This document shows positions 47,018 to 54,660 of a stretch of 64,000 bases of DNA, piece after piece. The notes under the pieces were generated by a model. The model was not told the DNA's origin. It worked only from the letters and a program-made list of their open reading frames with translations, and did not search any database. Origin of the DNA: Burkholderiaceae bacterium (GTDB lineage Bacteria > Pseudomonadota > Gammaproteobacteria > Burkholderiales > Burkholderiaceae_B); NCBI GenBank assembly GCA_021208885.1, contig JAJOJF010000047.1:1-64000 (forward strand), given 5' to 3'. Position numbers and translations under genes: made by a program. The stretch's first letter is position 1; each line of letters begins with the position of its first letter.

Positions 47018-47036
47018 CTTTTAAACCTCGCTATCT

Positions 47037-48533
47037 CTAGAACCGCGGTATGTCGGCAAACGGCAACTTGCCACCATGAACATGCATCTTGCCGTATTCG
47101 GCACAGCGCGCAAGCGTCGGTATGACTTTCTCCGGGTTTAACAACCCGTCGGGATCAAACGCGCGTTTGACGCCAAAGAAAGTGTCGAGCTCATCACGCT
47201 CAAACTGAACGCACATCTGGTTGATCTTCTCAAGGCCCACACCGTGTTCCCCGGTAATCGTGCCACCGACCTTCACACAAAGTTCAAGAATTGCAGCACC
47301 GAACTTCTCAGCCCGATCGACCTCATCGGCGTCGTTCGAATCAAAAAGAATTAGGGGATGCAAATTGCCATCACCCGCGTGAAATACATTGGCGCAACGC
47401 AACCCATAAGTTGTCTCCATGCCTTCAATAGCCTGCAGAACCTCTGACAACCGACGCCTTGGAATCGTGCCGTCCATGCAGTAATAGTCAGGGGACACCC
47501 GCCCGGCAGCCGGGAACGCGTTCTTGCGTCCGGCCCAGAACAACAACCGCTCACGCTCTGTCTCGGAAACCTGAATACGGGTCGCCCCGACCCCTTCAAA
47601 CACTTGTGTCATGCGATGAATTTCTTCAGCGACTTCCACTTCTGTGCCGTCAGACTCGCACAACAGGATCGCTTTGGCGTTAACGTCGTAGCCGGCTTTG
47701 ACAAATGGCTCAACCATCTCAGTGGCCCGCTGGTCCATCATCTCTAGGCCCGCTGGAATGATGCCCGCAGCAATAACCGCCGCCACCGCTTGCCCAGCTT
47801 TGTCAACATCATCAAAACTGGCCATGATGACCTTGGCAAGCGCTGGCTTTGGCAACAGGCGCAGCGTAACCTCGGTTACGACCCCAAGCATGCCCTCAGA
47901 ACCAATAAAAGCCGACAAAAGATCTGGACCCGGGTAATCGGGCGCTTCGCTACCGAGCTCAACAATCTCGCCATCGAGGGTGACCATTCGGACTTTGAGC
48001 ACGTTGTGAACAGTCAGACCATACTTCAGGCAATGCACCCCACCGGAGTTCTCGGCGATGTTGCCACCAATGGTGCATGCGATCTGGCTCGAGGGATCCG
48101 GCGCATAGTAAAGCCCGAGATGAGCAACAGCCTCGGAGACCGCGAGGTTGCGCACCCCTGGCTCAACAACTGCCGTGGCTGACACCGGGTCAACATGCCT
48201 GATGCGATTGAACTTTGACATGCCAAGCAAGATCCCTTGTGCATGCGGCATGGCACCGCCCGAGAGCCCTGTGCCCGCTCCTCGCGTTACCACAGGCACA
48301 TTGAGCCGTTTGGCTGCGCGCAGCACACCCTGAACCTGAGACTCGTTTTCTGGGAGCACCACCACCATGGGGATTTGTCGGTACAGCGACAACCCATCAC
48401 ACTCATAGGGCCGCTTTTGTTCATCACGCGCCAGTATGCAGTGCTCGGGCACGACGACCCTAAGCGCATGCAAAATCTCATCCAAGGCAGGCACAACGGT
48501 CTCAGAGACCGGCATTTCCAGTTCAGTAGTCAT
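47037..48533 (-). CDS. glcD: Glycolate oxidase catalytic FAD subunit
   Basis: The 498-residue protein is the main flavin subunit. The FAD-binding segment VPVVTRGAGTGLSGGAMPHAQG and the IGGNIAENSGGVHCLKYGLT region are typical of GlcD. GTITGEHGVGLEK near the C terminus is a hallmark of the FAD-oxidase C-terminal domain. The track places the start at a GTG directly before ATG 48533, and either may be used. No glcC regulator or malate synthase gene is in the window. Confidence 0.95.
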   Translation of the reverse strand: MTTELEMPVSETVVPALDEILHALRVVVPEHCILARDEQKRPYECDGLSLYRQIPMVVVLPENESQVQGVLRAAKRLNVPVVTRGAGTGLSGGAMPHAQGILLGMSKFNRIRHVDPVSATAVVEPGVRNLAVSEAVAHLGLYYAPDPSSQIACTIGGNIAENSGGVHCLKYGLTVHNVLKVRMVTLDGEIVELGSEAPDYPGPDLLSAFIGSEGMLGVVTEVTLRLLPKPALAKVIMASFDDVDKAGQAVAAVIAAGIIPAGLEMMDQRATEMVEPFVKAGYDVNAKAILLCESDGTEVEVAEEIHRMTQVFEGVGATRIQVSETERERLLFWAGRKNAFPAAGRVSPDYYCMDGTIPRRRLSEVLQAIEGMETTYGLRCANVFHAGDGNLHPLILFDSNDADEVDRAEKFGAAILELCVKVGGTITGEHGVGLEKINQMCVQFERDELDTFFGVKRAFDPDGLLNPEKVIPTLARCAEYGKMHVHGGKLPFADIPRF

Positions 48534-48628
48534 CACGTTGGTTCACTTCATGTTGCATACCACAACAATACCTTGTCGTGATGCAATTGACAGCGAGGAT
48601 TTACCCCAAATGCGGGTATTCCAGATGC

Positions 48629-50041
48629 TCAGAGAACCGGTAAAACCTTTCCTGGGTTAAGGATATTGCCCGGATCATAGGCACGCTTTAATGCCCACAT
48701 GAGTTCGAGCGCCGCCTCACCGTGCTCCTCATGCATGAAGCCAAGCTTGTGCAAGCCAATGCCGTGTTCACCGGTGCATGTGCCATCTACTGATAGCGCC
48801 ATTTCTACCAGCGCGTGGTTTAGTTGTTCTGATTCATCCCATTCTTTAGGGTCTTCTGGGTCAAGCAACATCAGCACGTGGAAATTGCCATCGCCAACGT
48901 GACCCACGATGGTGAATGGAAAGGAGGCTTTTGCCAGCAATTGACTAGCGCCATCAATACACTCGGCCAAACGCGAGATAGGCACGCACACATCTGTTGT
49001 GCTCGCGCGGCATCCAGGGCGCAATTGCAGGCCAGCGAAATAAGCGTTGTGGCGGGCTGTCCAGAGACGGTTACGCTCTTCAGGCAGGTTGGCCCACTCA
49101 AAATCCATGCCCTCGTGATCACGGGCAATTTCCTGCACCAGTTGAGCCTGCTCCTGCACTGCGGCCTGACTGCCATGAAACTCAAATAGCAGCAACGGCG
49201 TCTCGCGCAGGGTTAAATGGCTATAGGCGTTGCTGGCGCGAACCGCATTGCTGTCCATCAATTCCACACGAGCCACCGGCACACCCATCTGAATCGTCTG
49301 GATCACCGCTGCCACGGCATGTTGCATCGTGGGGAAATGGCAAACCGCTGCGCTGACGGCCTCGGGCTGAGGATAGAGACGCACCGTCACTTCCGTGATA
49401 ACCCCAAGCGTGCCCTCACTACCTACAAAAATACGCGTCAAGTCGTAACCGGCAGAGGATTTCCGTGCCCGGCGGGCGGTGCGCACCACCTTACCCTGGG
49501 CAGTCACAACCTCTAGCCCGAGCACATTCTCACGCATGGTGCCATAGCGAACGGCGTTGGTGCCTGAAGCCCGAGTTGATGCCATGCCGCCGATTGAGGC
49601 ATCAGCACCCGGGTCGATCGGAAAGAACAAGCCTGTGTCACGCAACTGCTCATTTAACTGTTTGCGTGTCATGCCAGGCTGCACCGTGACCGTTAAGTCC
49701 TCGGTATTTAGCGAAACAATCTTGTTCATCGCGCTGACGTCGAGTGAGATCCCGCCCTCGATGGCCAGCAGGTGCCCCTCAAGCGACGAGCCCGAGCCAT
49801 ACGGAATCAATGGGACGCCGTGCTGCGAACACGCCTTGACCACAAACACCACATCGTCTGTGGACTCGGCAAACACCACGGCATCGGGCAGCATGTTCGG
49901 AAAGGGCGATTCGTCCCTGCCATGATGCTCACGCACCGGCATTGCCTGCGAGAACCGTTTGCCGAACCGGGCTTCAAACGCTTGCACCATCTCGGGCGGC
50001 AAGGGCTTGCGCAGACGCTGTTCAATTGACATATGTCCCAT
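48629..50041 (-). CDS. FAD-linked D-2-hydroxyacid dehydrogenase (D-lactate dehydrogenase-like)
   Basis: The 470-residue protein is a second FAD_binding_4/FAD-oxidase_C protein upstream of glcD. Features include VPLIPYGSGSSLEGH, PGADASIGGMASTRASGTNAVRYGTM and GTCTGEHGIGLHKLGFM. The wording is closest to cytochrome-dependent D-lactate dehydrogenases of the Dld1 type, but D-2-hydroxyglutarate-type activity cannot be excluded. It starts the four-gene minus-strand cluster, 95 bases from glcD, and probably broadens the hydroxyacid range of the operon. Confidence 0.88.
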   Translation of the reverse strand: MGHMSIEQRLRKPLPPEMVQAFEARFGKRFSQAMPVREHHGRDESPFPNMLPDAVVFAESTDDVVFVVKACSQHGVPLIPYGSGSSLEGHLLAIEGGISLDVSAMNKIVSLNTEDLTVTVQPGMTRKQLNEQLRDTGLFFPIDPGADASIGGMASTRASGTNAVRYGTMRENVLGLEVVTAQGKVVRTARRARKSSAGYDLTRIFVGSEGTLGVITEVTVRLYPQPEAVSAAVCHFPTMQHAVAAVIQTIQMGVPVARVELMDSNAVRASNAYSHLTLRETPLLLFEFHGSQAAVQEQAQLVQEIARDHEGMDFEWANLPEERNRLWTARHNAYFAGLQLRPGCRASTTDVCVPISRLAECIDGASQLLAKASFPFTIVGHVGDGNFHVLMLLDPEDPKEWDESEQLNHALVEMALSVDGTCTGEHGIGLHKLGFMHEEHGEAALELMWALKRAYDPGNILNPGKVLPVL

Positions 50042-50083
50042 GATTAGTCCCGTGGTTAGTTCCGCGTTTTTTGCCCGATGAAA

Positions 50084-51157
50084 CTACTTGCCTGAGGTCA
50101 CCAACGTGCGACGACGCGCCTGTACAGCCTGCGCAAGCTCATCAAGCACTGCGACTGATGAATCCCAGTCAATGCAGCCATCCGTGATGCTCTGGCCGTA
50201 CGTTAATGGCTGTCCGGGCACCAAGTCCTGCCGACCGCCTACCAAATGACTCTCGACCATCACACCGATGATCCGAGTATCGCCTGCGGCGACCTGTTGT
50301 GCAATGTCATGACAGACCGCAGGCTGGTTCTCAGGCTTTTTGTTGCTATTGGCGTGACTGGCATCGATCATGACACGCTGAGCTTGACCGGACTTGGCAA
50401 GCTCCTCACAGGCTGCCTGCACACTTGGCGCATCAAAATTCGGGGCCTTGCCGCCACGCAGAATCACATGGCAATCCTCATTGCCTTCGGTTGACACGAT
50501 CGCCGAATGCCCGCCTTTGGTCACTGACAAGAAGTGATGTGGCTGAGAGGCTGCCTTCATGGCGTCAACGGCAATCTTGATGTTGCCGTCAGTCCCGTTC
50601 TTAAAGCCCACCGGACACGACAAGCCAGAAGCGAGTTCGCGGTGCACCTGACTTTCTGTGGTGCGAGCGCCAATGGCACCCCACGACACCAGGTCAGCAA
50701 TGTATTGCGGCGTAATCATGTCCAGAAACTCGCAACCGGCTGGCAAACCCAGCGAGTTGACGTCTAGCAATACCTCGCGTGCCAACCGCAGGCCTTTGTT
50801 GATCTGAAAGCTGCCGTCCAAATCGGGATCGTTAATGAGTCCTTTCCAGCCAACTGTTGTGCGAGGCTTTTCAAAGTAAACGCGCATGACAATTTCGAGG
50901 TCGGCTTTCAGGCGCTCACGAACGGGCTTAAGCCTATTGGCGTATTCCATGGCTGCTTTGGTGTCGTGGATCGAGCAAGGCCCAATGACCACCACCATGC
51001 GGTCATCCATGCCGTGCAAGATGCGATGAATCGCCTGACGAGCCTCATGCACAACATTGCTAACCTCTTCCGTGCAGGGAAACTCCCGCATGGCATGCGA
51101 TGGCGGTGCAAGCTCTTTGATTTCTCGAATTCTGATGTCGTCGGTATTGTGTGGCAC
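50084..51157 (-). CDS. aroG: 3-deoxy-7-phosphoheptulonate synthase (DAHP synthase, class I)
   Basis: The 357-residue enzyme condenses phosphoenolpyruvate and erythrose 4-phosphate, the entry step to Phe, Tyr and Trp. Class I AroFGH features include VVIGPCSIHDTKAAMEYA, RVYFEKPRTTVGWKGLINDPDLDGSF and GIMVESHLVGGRQD. The track opens at a TTG at 51178. A GAGGAG element lies inside that extension, 6 bases before GTG 51157, so I take GTG 51157 as the start. Directly upstream lies an attenuator with an aromatic-rich leader peptide, which should couple expression to charged Tyr, Phe and Trp tRNA. Confidence 0.96.
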   Translation of the reverse strand: MPHNTDDIRIREIKELAPPSHAMREFPCTEEVSNVVHEARQAIHRILHGMDDRMVVVIGPCSIHDTKAAMEYANRLKPVRERLKADLEIVMRVYFEKPRTTVGWKGLINDPDLDGSFQINKGLRLAREVLLDVNSLGLPAGCEFLDMITPQYIADLVSWGAIGARTTESQVHRELASGLSCPVGFKNGTDGNIKIAVDAMKAASQPHHFLSVTKGGHSAIVSTEGNEDCHVILRGGKAPNFDAPSVQAACEELAKSGQAQRVMIDASHANSNKKPENQPAVCHDIAQQVAAGDTRIIGVMVESHLVGGRQDLVPGQPLTYGQSITDGCIDWDSSVAVLDELAQAVQARRRTLVTSGK

Positions 51158-51197
51158 AGCTAACTCCTCGGATTCCAATAAACGTTTTAAGCATCCA

Positions 51198-51229
51198 CAA
51201 ACAAAAACCGCCAGCTTGGCTGGCGGTTT
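51198..51229 (-). terminator. Attenuator terminator hairpin in the aroG leader
   Basis: In the minus-strand RNA, AAACCGCCAGC (51229-51219) pairs perfectly over 11 bp with GCTGGCGGTTT (51215-51205) around a CAA loop, and UUUUUGUUUG follows. It ends about 40 bases before the aroG GTG and downstream of the leader ORF. It may also catch read-through from tldD. Confidence 0.9.
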
Positions 51230-51281
51230 CAGATTCGGTTCAGTTTTTTAGGCACTAGGCAACCGACCTTCCGCCAGCAAG
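51219..51281 (-). promoter_or_regulatory. Antiterminator structure competing with the aroG leader terminator
   Basis: CUUGCUGGCGG in the leader ORF (51281-51271) is complementary, with one bulged C, to CCGCCAGCCAAG, which contains the 5' arm of the terminator. An inner stem UCGGUU (51266-51261) pairs with AACCGA (51240-51235). The two alternatives are mutually exclusive, as required for ribosome-mediated attenuation. Confidence 0.82.
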
Positions 51282-51332
51282 GGGAGGAAAGCTAAAAAAA
51301 TAAAACCAGAAATAAGTTGCGTTCTTGACCAT
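51255..51332 (-). CDS. Aromatic-rich leader peptide of aroG (25 residues)
   Basis: An ATG at 51332 opens a 25-codon ORF ending at TAG 51257-51255. Residues 6-15 read TYFWFYFFSF: two Tyr, five Phe and one Trp in nine consecutive codons from position 7. The layout matches PheL and TrpL leader peptides: a short ORF, a cluster of the regulated amino acids, and a stop just before a terminator hairpin. Stalling at the cluster would leave bases 51281-51257 free to form the antiterminator. Completion of the ORF would cover them and let the terminator form. The track shows it only as the end of a 66-residue ORF that overlaps tldD. No strong Shine-Dalgarno is visible, which is the weakest point. Confidence 0.82.
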   Translation of the reverse strand: MVKNATYFWFYFFSFPPLAGGRSVA

Positions 51333-51441
51333 GGCGATGAATCTACCACAAATAGCCTGACATAAAGATTGCAAAAAGGCATAGACCCCACAATGTAGCG
51401 CATTTACAACAGCCGCACCAACTTCCAGCGAGATTGGCGAA

Positions 51442-52899
51442 TCAAGCCGTGCCACCCACCGTCAGGCCATCAATCCGGATGGTGGGCATGCCAACACCCA
51501 CCGGCACACTTTGGCCTTCTTTGCCGCAGGTTCCCACCCCACTATCTAGCTGCATGTCATTGCCAATCATGGATACACGCGTCAGCGCATCCGGACCATT
51601 CCCAATGAGCGTGGCACCCTTGACCGGATAAGTAATCTCGCCATTTTCTATCATGTAGGCCTCAGAGGCCGAGAAGACGAACTTGCCACTGGTGATATCA
51701 ACCTGCCCGCCCCCGAAATTCACCGCATACAAGCCTTTTTTGACAGACTTAACAATCTCTTTGGGGTCGTCCTGGCCAGCAAGCATGTAAGTGTTGGTCA
51801 TGCGCGGCATCGGCAAGTGCGCAAATGATTCGCGACGACCATTGCCCGTGGGAGCCACACCCATCAAGCGTGCGTTGGTTGTGTCTTGTAGGTACCCCTT
51901 CAGAATCCCGTCTTCAATCAATACATTGCGCTGAGTCGGATTGCCCTCGTCGTCAATGTTCAATGAGCCGCGACGCCCGCTAAGCGTGCCATCGTCGACA
52001 ACCGTCACGCCTTTGGACGCCACACGCTGGCCAATACGCCCGGCAAAGACACTTGAGCCTTTACGGTTGAAGTCCCCCTCTAGGCCGTGACCCACGGCTT
52101 CATGCAGCAAAATCCCGGGCCAGCCACAGCCAAGCACCACGGTCATCTCGCCAGCGGGTGCAGGCCGTGCCTCAAGGTTGACCATGGCCTCATGCACCGC
52201 CTGATCGACATACGACTGCAACACCTCGTCGGTGAAGTAGCCAAGCGTTGTGCGACCGCCGCCGCCAGAACGCCCTGTTTCACGTCGACCGTTGCGCTCG
52301 GCAATGACAGTTAACGACAAGCGCACCAAGGGTCTAATGTCGGCGCATTGACGCCCGTCACTGCCCACAACCATCACCACGTCATACTCCATGCCCAAAG
52401 ACGCCATCACCTGCACCACATGCGGGTCACGACGACGGGCCATCTTCTCTAGCCGTTCGAGCAAGCGGACTTTTTCATCGGCAGGCAGGCTGGCAACGGG
52501 ATCAAGGCCTTGGTAGAGATCATGCGCGCCAGCCACCGGCTTGCCAGTCGAGCCAATGCGGCGAATCTGGCCAGCACCAGCGATTTCGCGCACCGCACGC
52601 GCGGCATTCATGATGGCATCCGAAGACAAGGCATCCGAGTAGGCAAAAGCCGTTTTTTCACCGGCAACGGCACGCACACCGACGCCTTGTCCGATGGAGA
52701 AACTGCCAGTTTTGACAATGCCTTCTTCAAGACCCCAGCCTTCGCTTCGGGTGTATTGAAAATACAGATCGGCATAATCGATCTTGTGCTTAAAAATCTC
52801 GCCCATGGCCCGATCGAAATCGCGGTTGCCTAAACCCCAAGGATCTAGCAACAAATTCTGTGCAACATGCATGGGATGGGTATCAAGGACAGCACTCAT
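51442..52899 (-). CDS. tldD: Metalloprotease TldD
   Basis: The 485-residue protein is the TldD half of the TldD-TldE (PmbA) protease that processes microcins such as MccB17 and degrades CcdA in E. coli. The zinc motif HEAVGHGLEGD begins at H266. The N-terminal ADLYFQYTRSEGWGLEEGIV and C-terminal GVGTCGKEGQSVPVGVG segments are typical. PmbA is not in the window. The gene follows the amidase gene on the same strand and ends about 110 bases before the aroG leader ORF. Confidence 0.95.
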   Translation of the reverse strand: MSAVLDTHPMHVAQNLLLDPWGLGNRDFDRAMGEIFKHKIDYADLYFQYTRSEGWGLEEGIVKTGSFSIGQGVGVRAVAGEKTAFAYSDALSSDAIMNAARAVREIAGAGQIRRIGSTGKPVAGAHDLYQGLDPVASLPADEKVRLLERLEKMARRRDPHVVQVMASLGMEYDVVMVVGSDGRQCADIRPLVRLSLTVIAERNGRRETGRSGGGGRTTLGYFTDEVLQSYVDQAVHEAMVNLEARPAPAGEMTVVLGCGWPGILLHEAVGHGLEGDFNRKGSSVFAGRIGQRVASKGVTVVDDGTLSGRRGSLNIDDEGNPTQRNVLIEDGILKGYLQDTTNARLMGVAPTGNGRRESFAHLPMPRMTNTYMLAGQDDPKEIVKSVKKGLYAVNFGGGQVDITSGKFVFSASEAYMIENGEITYPVKGATLIGNGPDALTRVSMIGNDMQLDSGVGTCGKEGQSVPVGVGMPTIRIDGLTVGGTA

Positions 52900-52980
52900 T
52901 CAATTTTCCTAGGACAAAGCTATTTAAAAATTTTTCAAGGCAAGTGCAGCGGACTGAACTTGCAACATACTCAAGTCGGT

Positions 52981-53787
52981 TCATAACACCCGGTTTTGCA
53001 GGGCGGGCAAAGAAGACCTCACCGAGCGAAGTTTGTCTCGTCTTACCTCACCTGATATCACGCCTTCACCAAGCTCTATCTCCGCCATGATCTCACCCCA
53101 AGGGTCTATCAGCATGGAATGCCCCCACGTGCGTCGTGCCCCGGGGTGCTCGCCACCTTGCGCTGCAGCCAGGACGTAGGCCTGATTCTCGATAGCGCGC
53201 GCCCTAAGCAGCGGCTCCCAGTGAGCACGTCCTGTTGTCTCGGTAAAGGCTGCGGGCACTACGATCAGGTCAACAGTGCCCAAGGCCCGATACAACTCGG
53301 GAAAACGCAAATCGTAGCAGGTAGAAAGGCCAACACGCCCAAATGGCATCTCTACCGTTCGGGTCTCCTGCCCGGCAACCACTGAGCGCGACTCGTTATA
53401 CCTCTCATTACCCTGGCTGAAATTAAAAAGGTGAATCTTGTCATAACGGGCAATCACTTTGCCGTCGGGTGAAAAAACCAACTGAGTATTAAAGACCTTG
53501 TCGTTTTGCCCCGATTTGATTGGCAATGTGCCACCAACAAGCCATACACCCGTTTCACGCGCCAAATTGGACAAAGCCGTTTGGATCGGCCCATCACCAT
53601 AATCTTCAGCGATCTCTTTTTTAGCCTCATCGCGGGGACTTAAAAGACAGAAATACTCTGGCAAAACAACGAGTTGTGCATTCTTGTCAGCGGCTTGCCT
53701 GATTCCATGAGATGCCCGCTCAATATTAAAACCGACATCATCCGTTGAAACCATTTGAACCGCTGCAACTAAAAAATGGTCAGCCAT
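52981..53787 (-). CDS. Carbon-nitrogen hydrolase (Nit2/omega-amidase-like)
   Basis: The 268-residue nitrilase-superfamily protein carries the catalytic triad: Glu in LVVLPEYFCL, Lys in YDKIHLFNF, and C157 in VGLSTCYDLRFPELYRAL. The wording is closest to the Nit branch, whose members remove amide groups from oxidised glutathione (deaminated glutathione amidase) or from alpha-ketoglutaramate. The exact substrate is uncertain. It lies 81 bases upstream of tldD, and the pairing of a nitrilase gene with tldD is seen in related betaproteobacteria, so cotranscription is likely. Confidence 0.9.
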   Translation of the reverse strand: MADHFLVAAVQMVSTDDVGFNIERASHGIRQAADKNAQLVVLPEYFCLLSPRDEAKKEIAEDYGDGPIQTALSNLARETGVWLVGGTLPIKSGQNDKVFNTQLVFSPDGKVIARYDKIHLFNFSQGNERYNESRSVVAGQETRTVEMPFGRVGLSTCYDLRFPELYRALGTVDLIVVPAAFTETTGRAHWEPLLRARAIENQAYVLAAAQGGEHPGARRTWGHSMLIDPWGEIMAEIELGEGVISGEVRRDKLRSVRSSLPALQNRVL

Positions 53788-54171
53788 AAAATCTCCTTAA
53801 TAATCTCCAATATGGCAGTTTGACAGCCGCTCTAACAATCACTTTGACTTACTCATGAAAATTAATGTTTATAATCTGACTCTGTCATCAGTTTAGATTT
53901 CATCAAACTGCAATAAACAAATTTTAGTTTTAAATCAGTCTGTTAGAGCAAAGCTGTCTGAAGGTTTTTTCATAATGCTGCAGTAGTGCGCCCATTGGTA
54001 TCAGACAGCGTTCATTCGCAGAGATCGTTATCGAATAGATCGATATATTTGTTTAGCAATCACAAGCTTCAGTTCGAGTGTGACTAATTCAGACCAATAA
54101 CAGCTAACCCAACCGGACTTGCCAAACCCACTTAATGGTTTTACTTGATTAAATAAAACAGGAAAACAATC
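53788..54171. other. AT-rich regulatory region upstream of the H-NS gene
   Basis: This 384-base spacer separates the divergent amidase and H-NS genes and is clearly more AT-rich than its surroundings. A perfect TATAAT occurs at 53870-53875, with TTGACT at 53844-53849, but the 20-base spacing is too long for a good sigma-70 promoter. AT-rich tracts around 53880-53940 could bind H-NS itself. No RNA gene was recognised. Confidence 0.5.
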
Positions 54172-54540
54172 ATGCCCCGTCAAAACTACGCAGCCCTGCA
54201 AGCCAAGATTGAAAAAGAGATCGAAAAACTCAAGAAACAGGCCCAGGCCCTACAAAACAAGAAGCGCCTACCCGTGATCCGCTCGATCATTAAATCAATG
54301 AAAGAGTATGACATTACGCCAGAAGAAATTACAGCAGCATTTGGCAAACGTGGCGCCAGCAAAACCGCCGCCCCTAAAACCACATCCGGCAAACGGGGAC
54401 CTCGCGGCCCGGTTCCCATTAAATATCGTCATCCCGAGACTGGTGACACGTGGACGGGCCGTGGCAAGGCCCCCCGCTGGGTGACTGACGCCGAGGCCAC
54501 CGGCCGCAAGCGCGAGGAGTTTCTGGTGCAATCGACTTAA
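54172..54540 (+). CDS. H-NS family nucleoid-associated protein
   Basis: The 122-residue protein has an N-terminal coiled coil (AALQAKIEKEIEKLKKQAQAL) for oligomerisation, a Lys/Pro/Gly-rich linker, and a C-terminal DNA-binding domain with the H-NS core motif DTWTGRGKAPRWV followed by DAEATGR. This is the short betaproteobacterial form (Bordetella BpH3/Bv3F type). It binds AT-rich DNA and silences acquired genes. An AGGA element precedes the ATG. It is monocistronic with its own terminator. Confidence 0.95.
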   Translation: MPRQNYAALQAKIEKEIEKLKKQAQALQNKKRLPVIRSIIKSMKEYDITPEEITAAFGKRGASKTAAPKTTSGKRGPRGPVPIKYRHPETGDTWTGRGKAPRWVTDAEATGRKREEFLVQST

Positions 54541-54561
54541 GCCAGTCGGTTCAATTTCGAC

Positions 54562-54599
54562 AACGGCAGCGCTCTTTTGGGGGGCGCTGCCGTTTTGTT
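54562..54599 (+). terminator. Intrinsic terminator of the H-NS gene
   Basis: AACGGCAGCGC (54562-54572) pairs with GCGCTGCCGTT (54584-54594), an 11-bp stem with a T-rich tail TTTTGTTC, 21 bases after the stop codon. Confidence 0.9.
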
Positions 54600-54660
54600 C
54601 TTGGCTCGGACTAAAATCGGTGAAATATTTTGATTCTCACGAATAAACCGCCGCCGACTC

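Noticed and set aside
51255-51455. 66-residue minus-strand ORF listed in the track upstream of aroG
   Set aside because: Its first codons overlap the end of tldD and are not needed. Only the last 25 codons, from ATG 51332, make sense as a leader peptide.
53844-53875. TTGACT/TATAAT as a firm sigma-70 promoter for the H-NS gene
   Set aside because: The 20-base spacing is too long, so it is described only as a possible element of the region.
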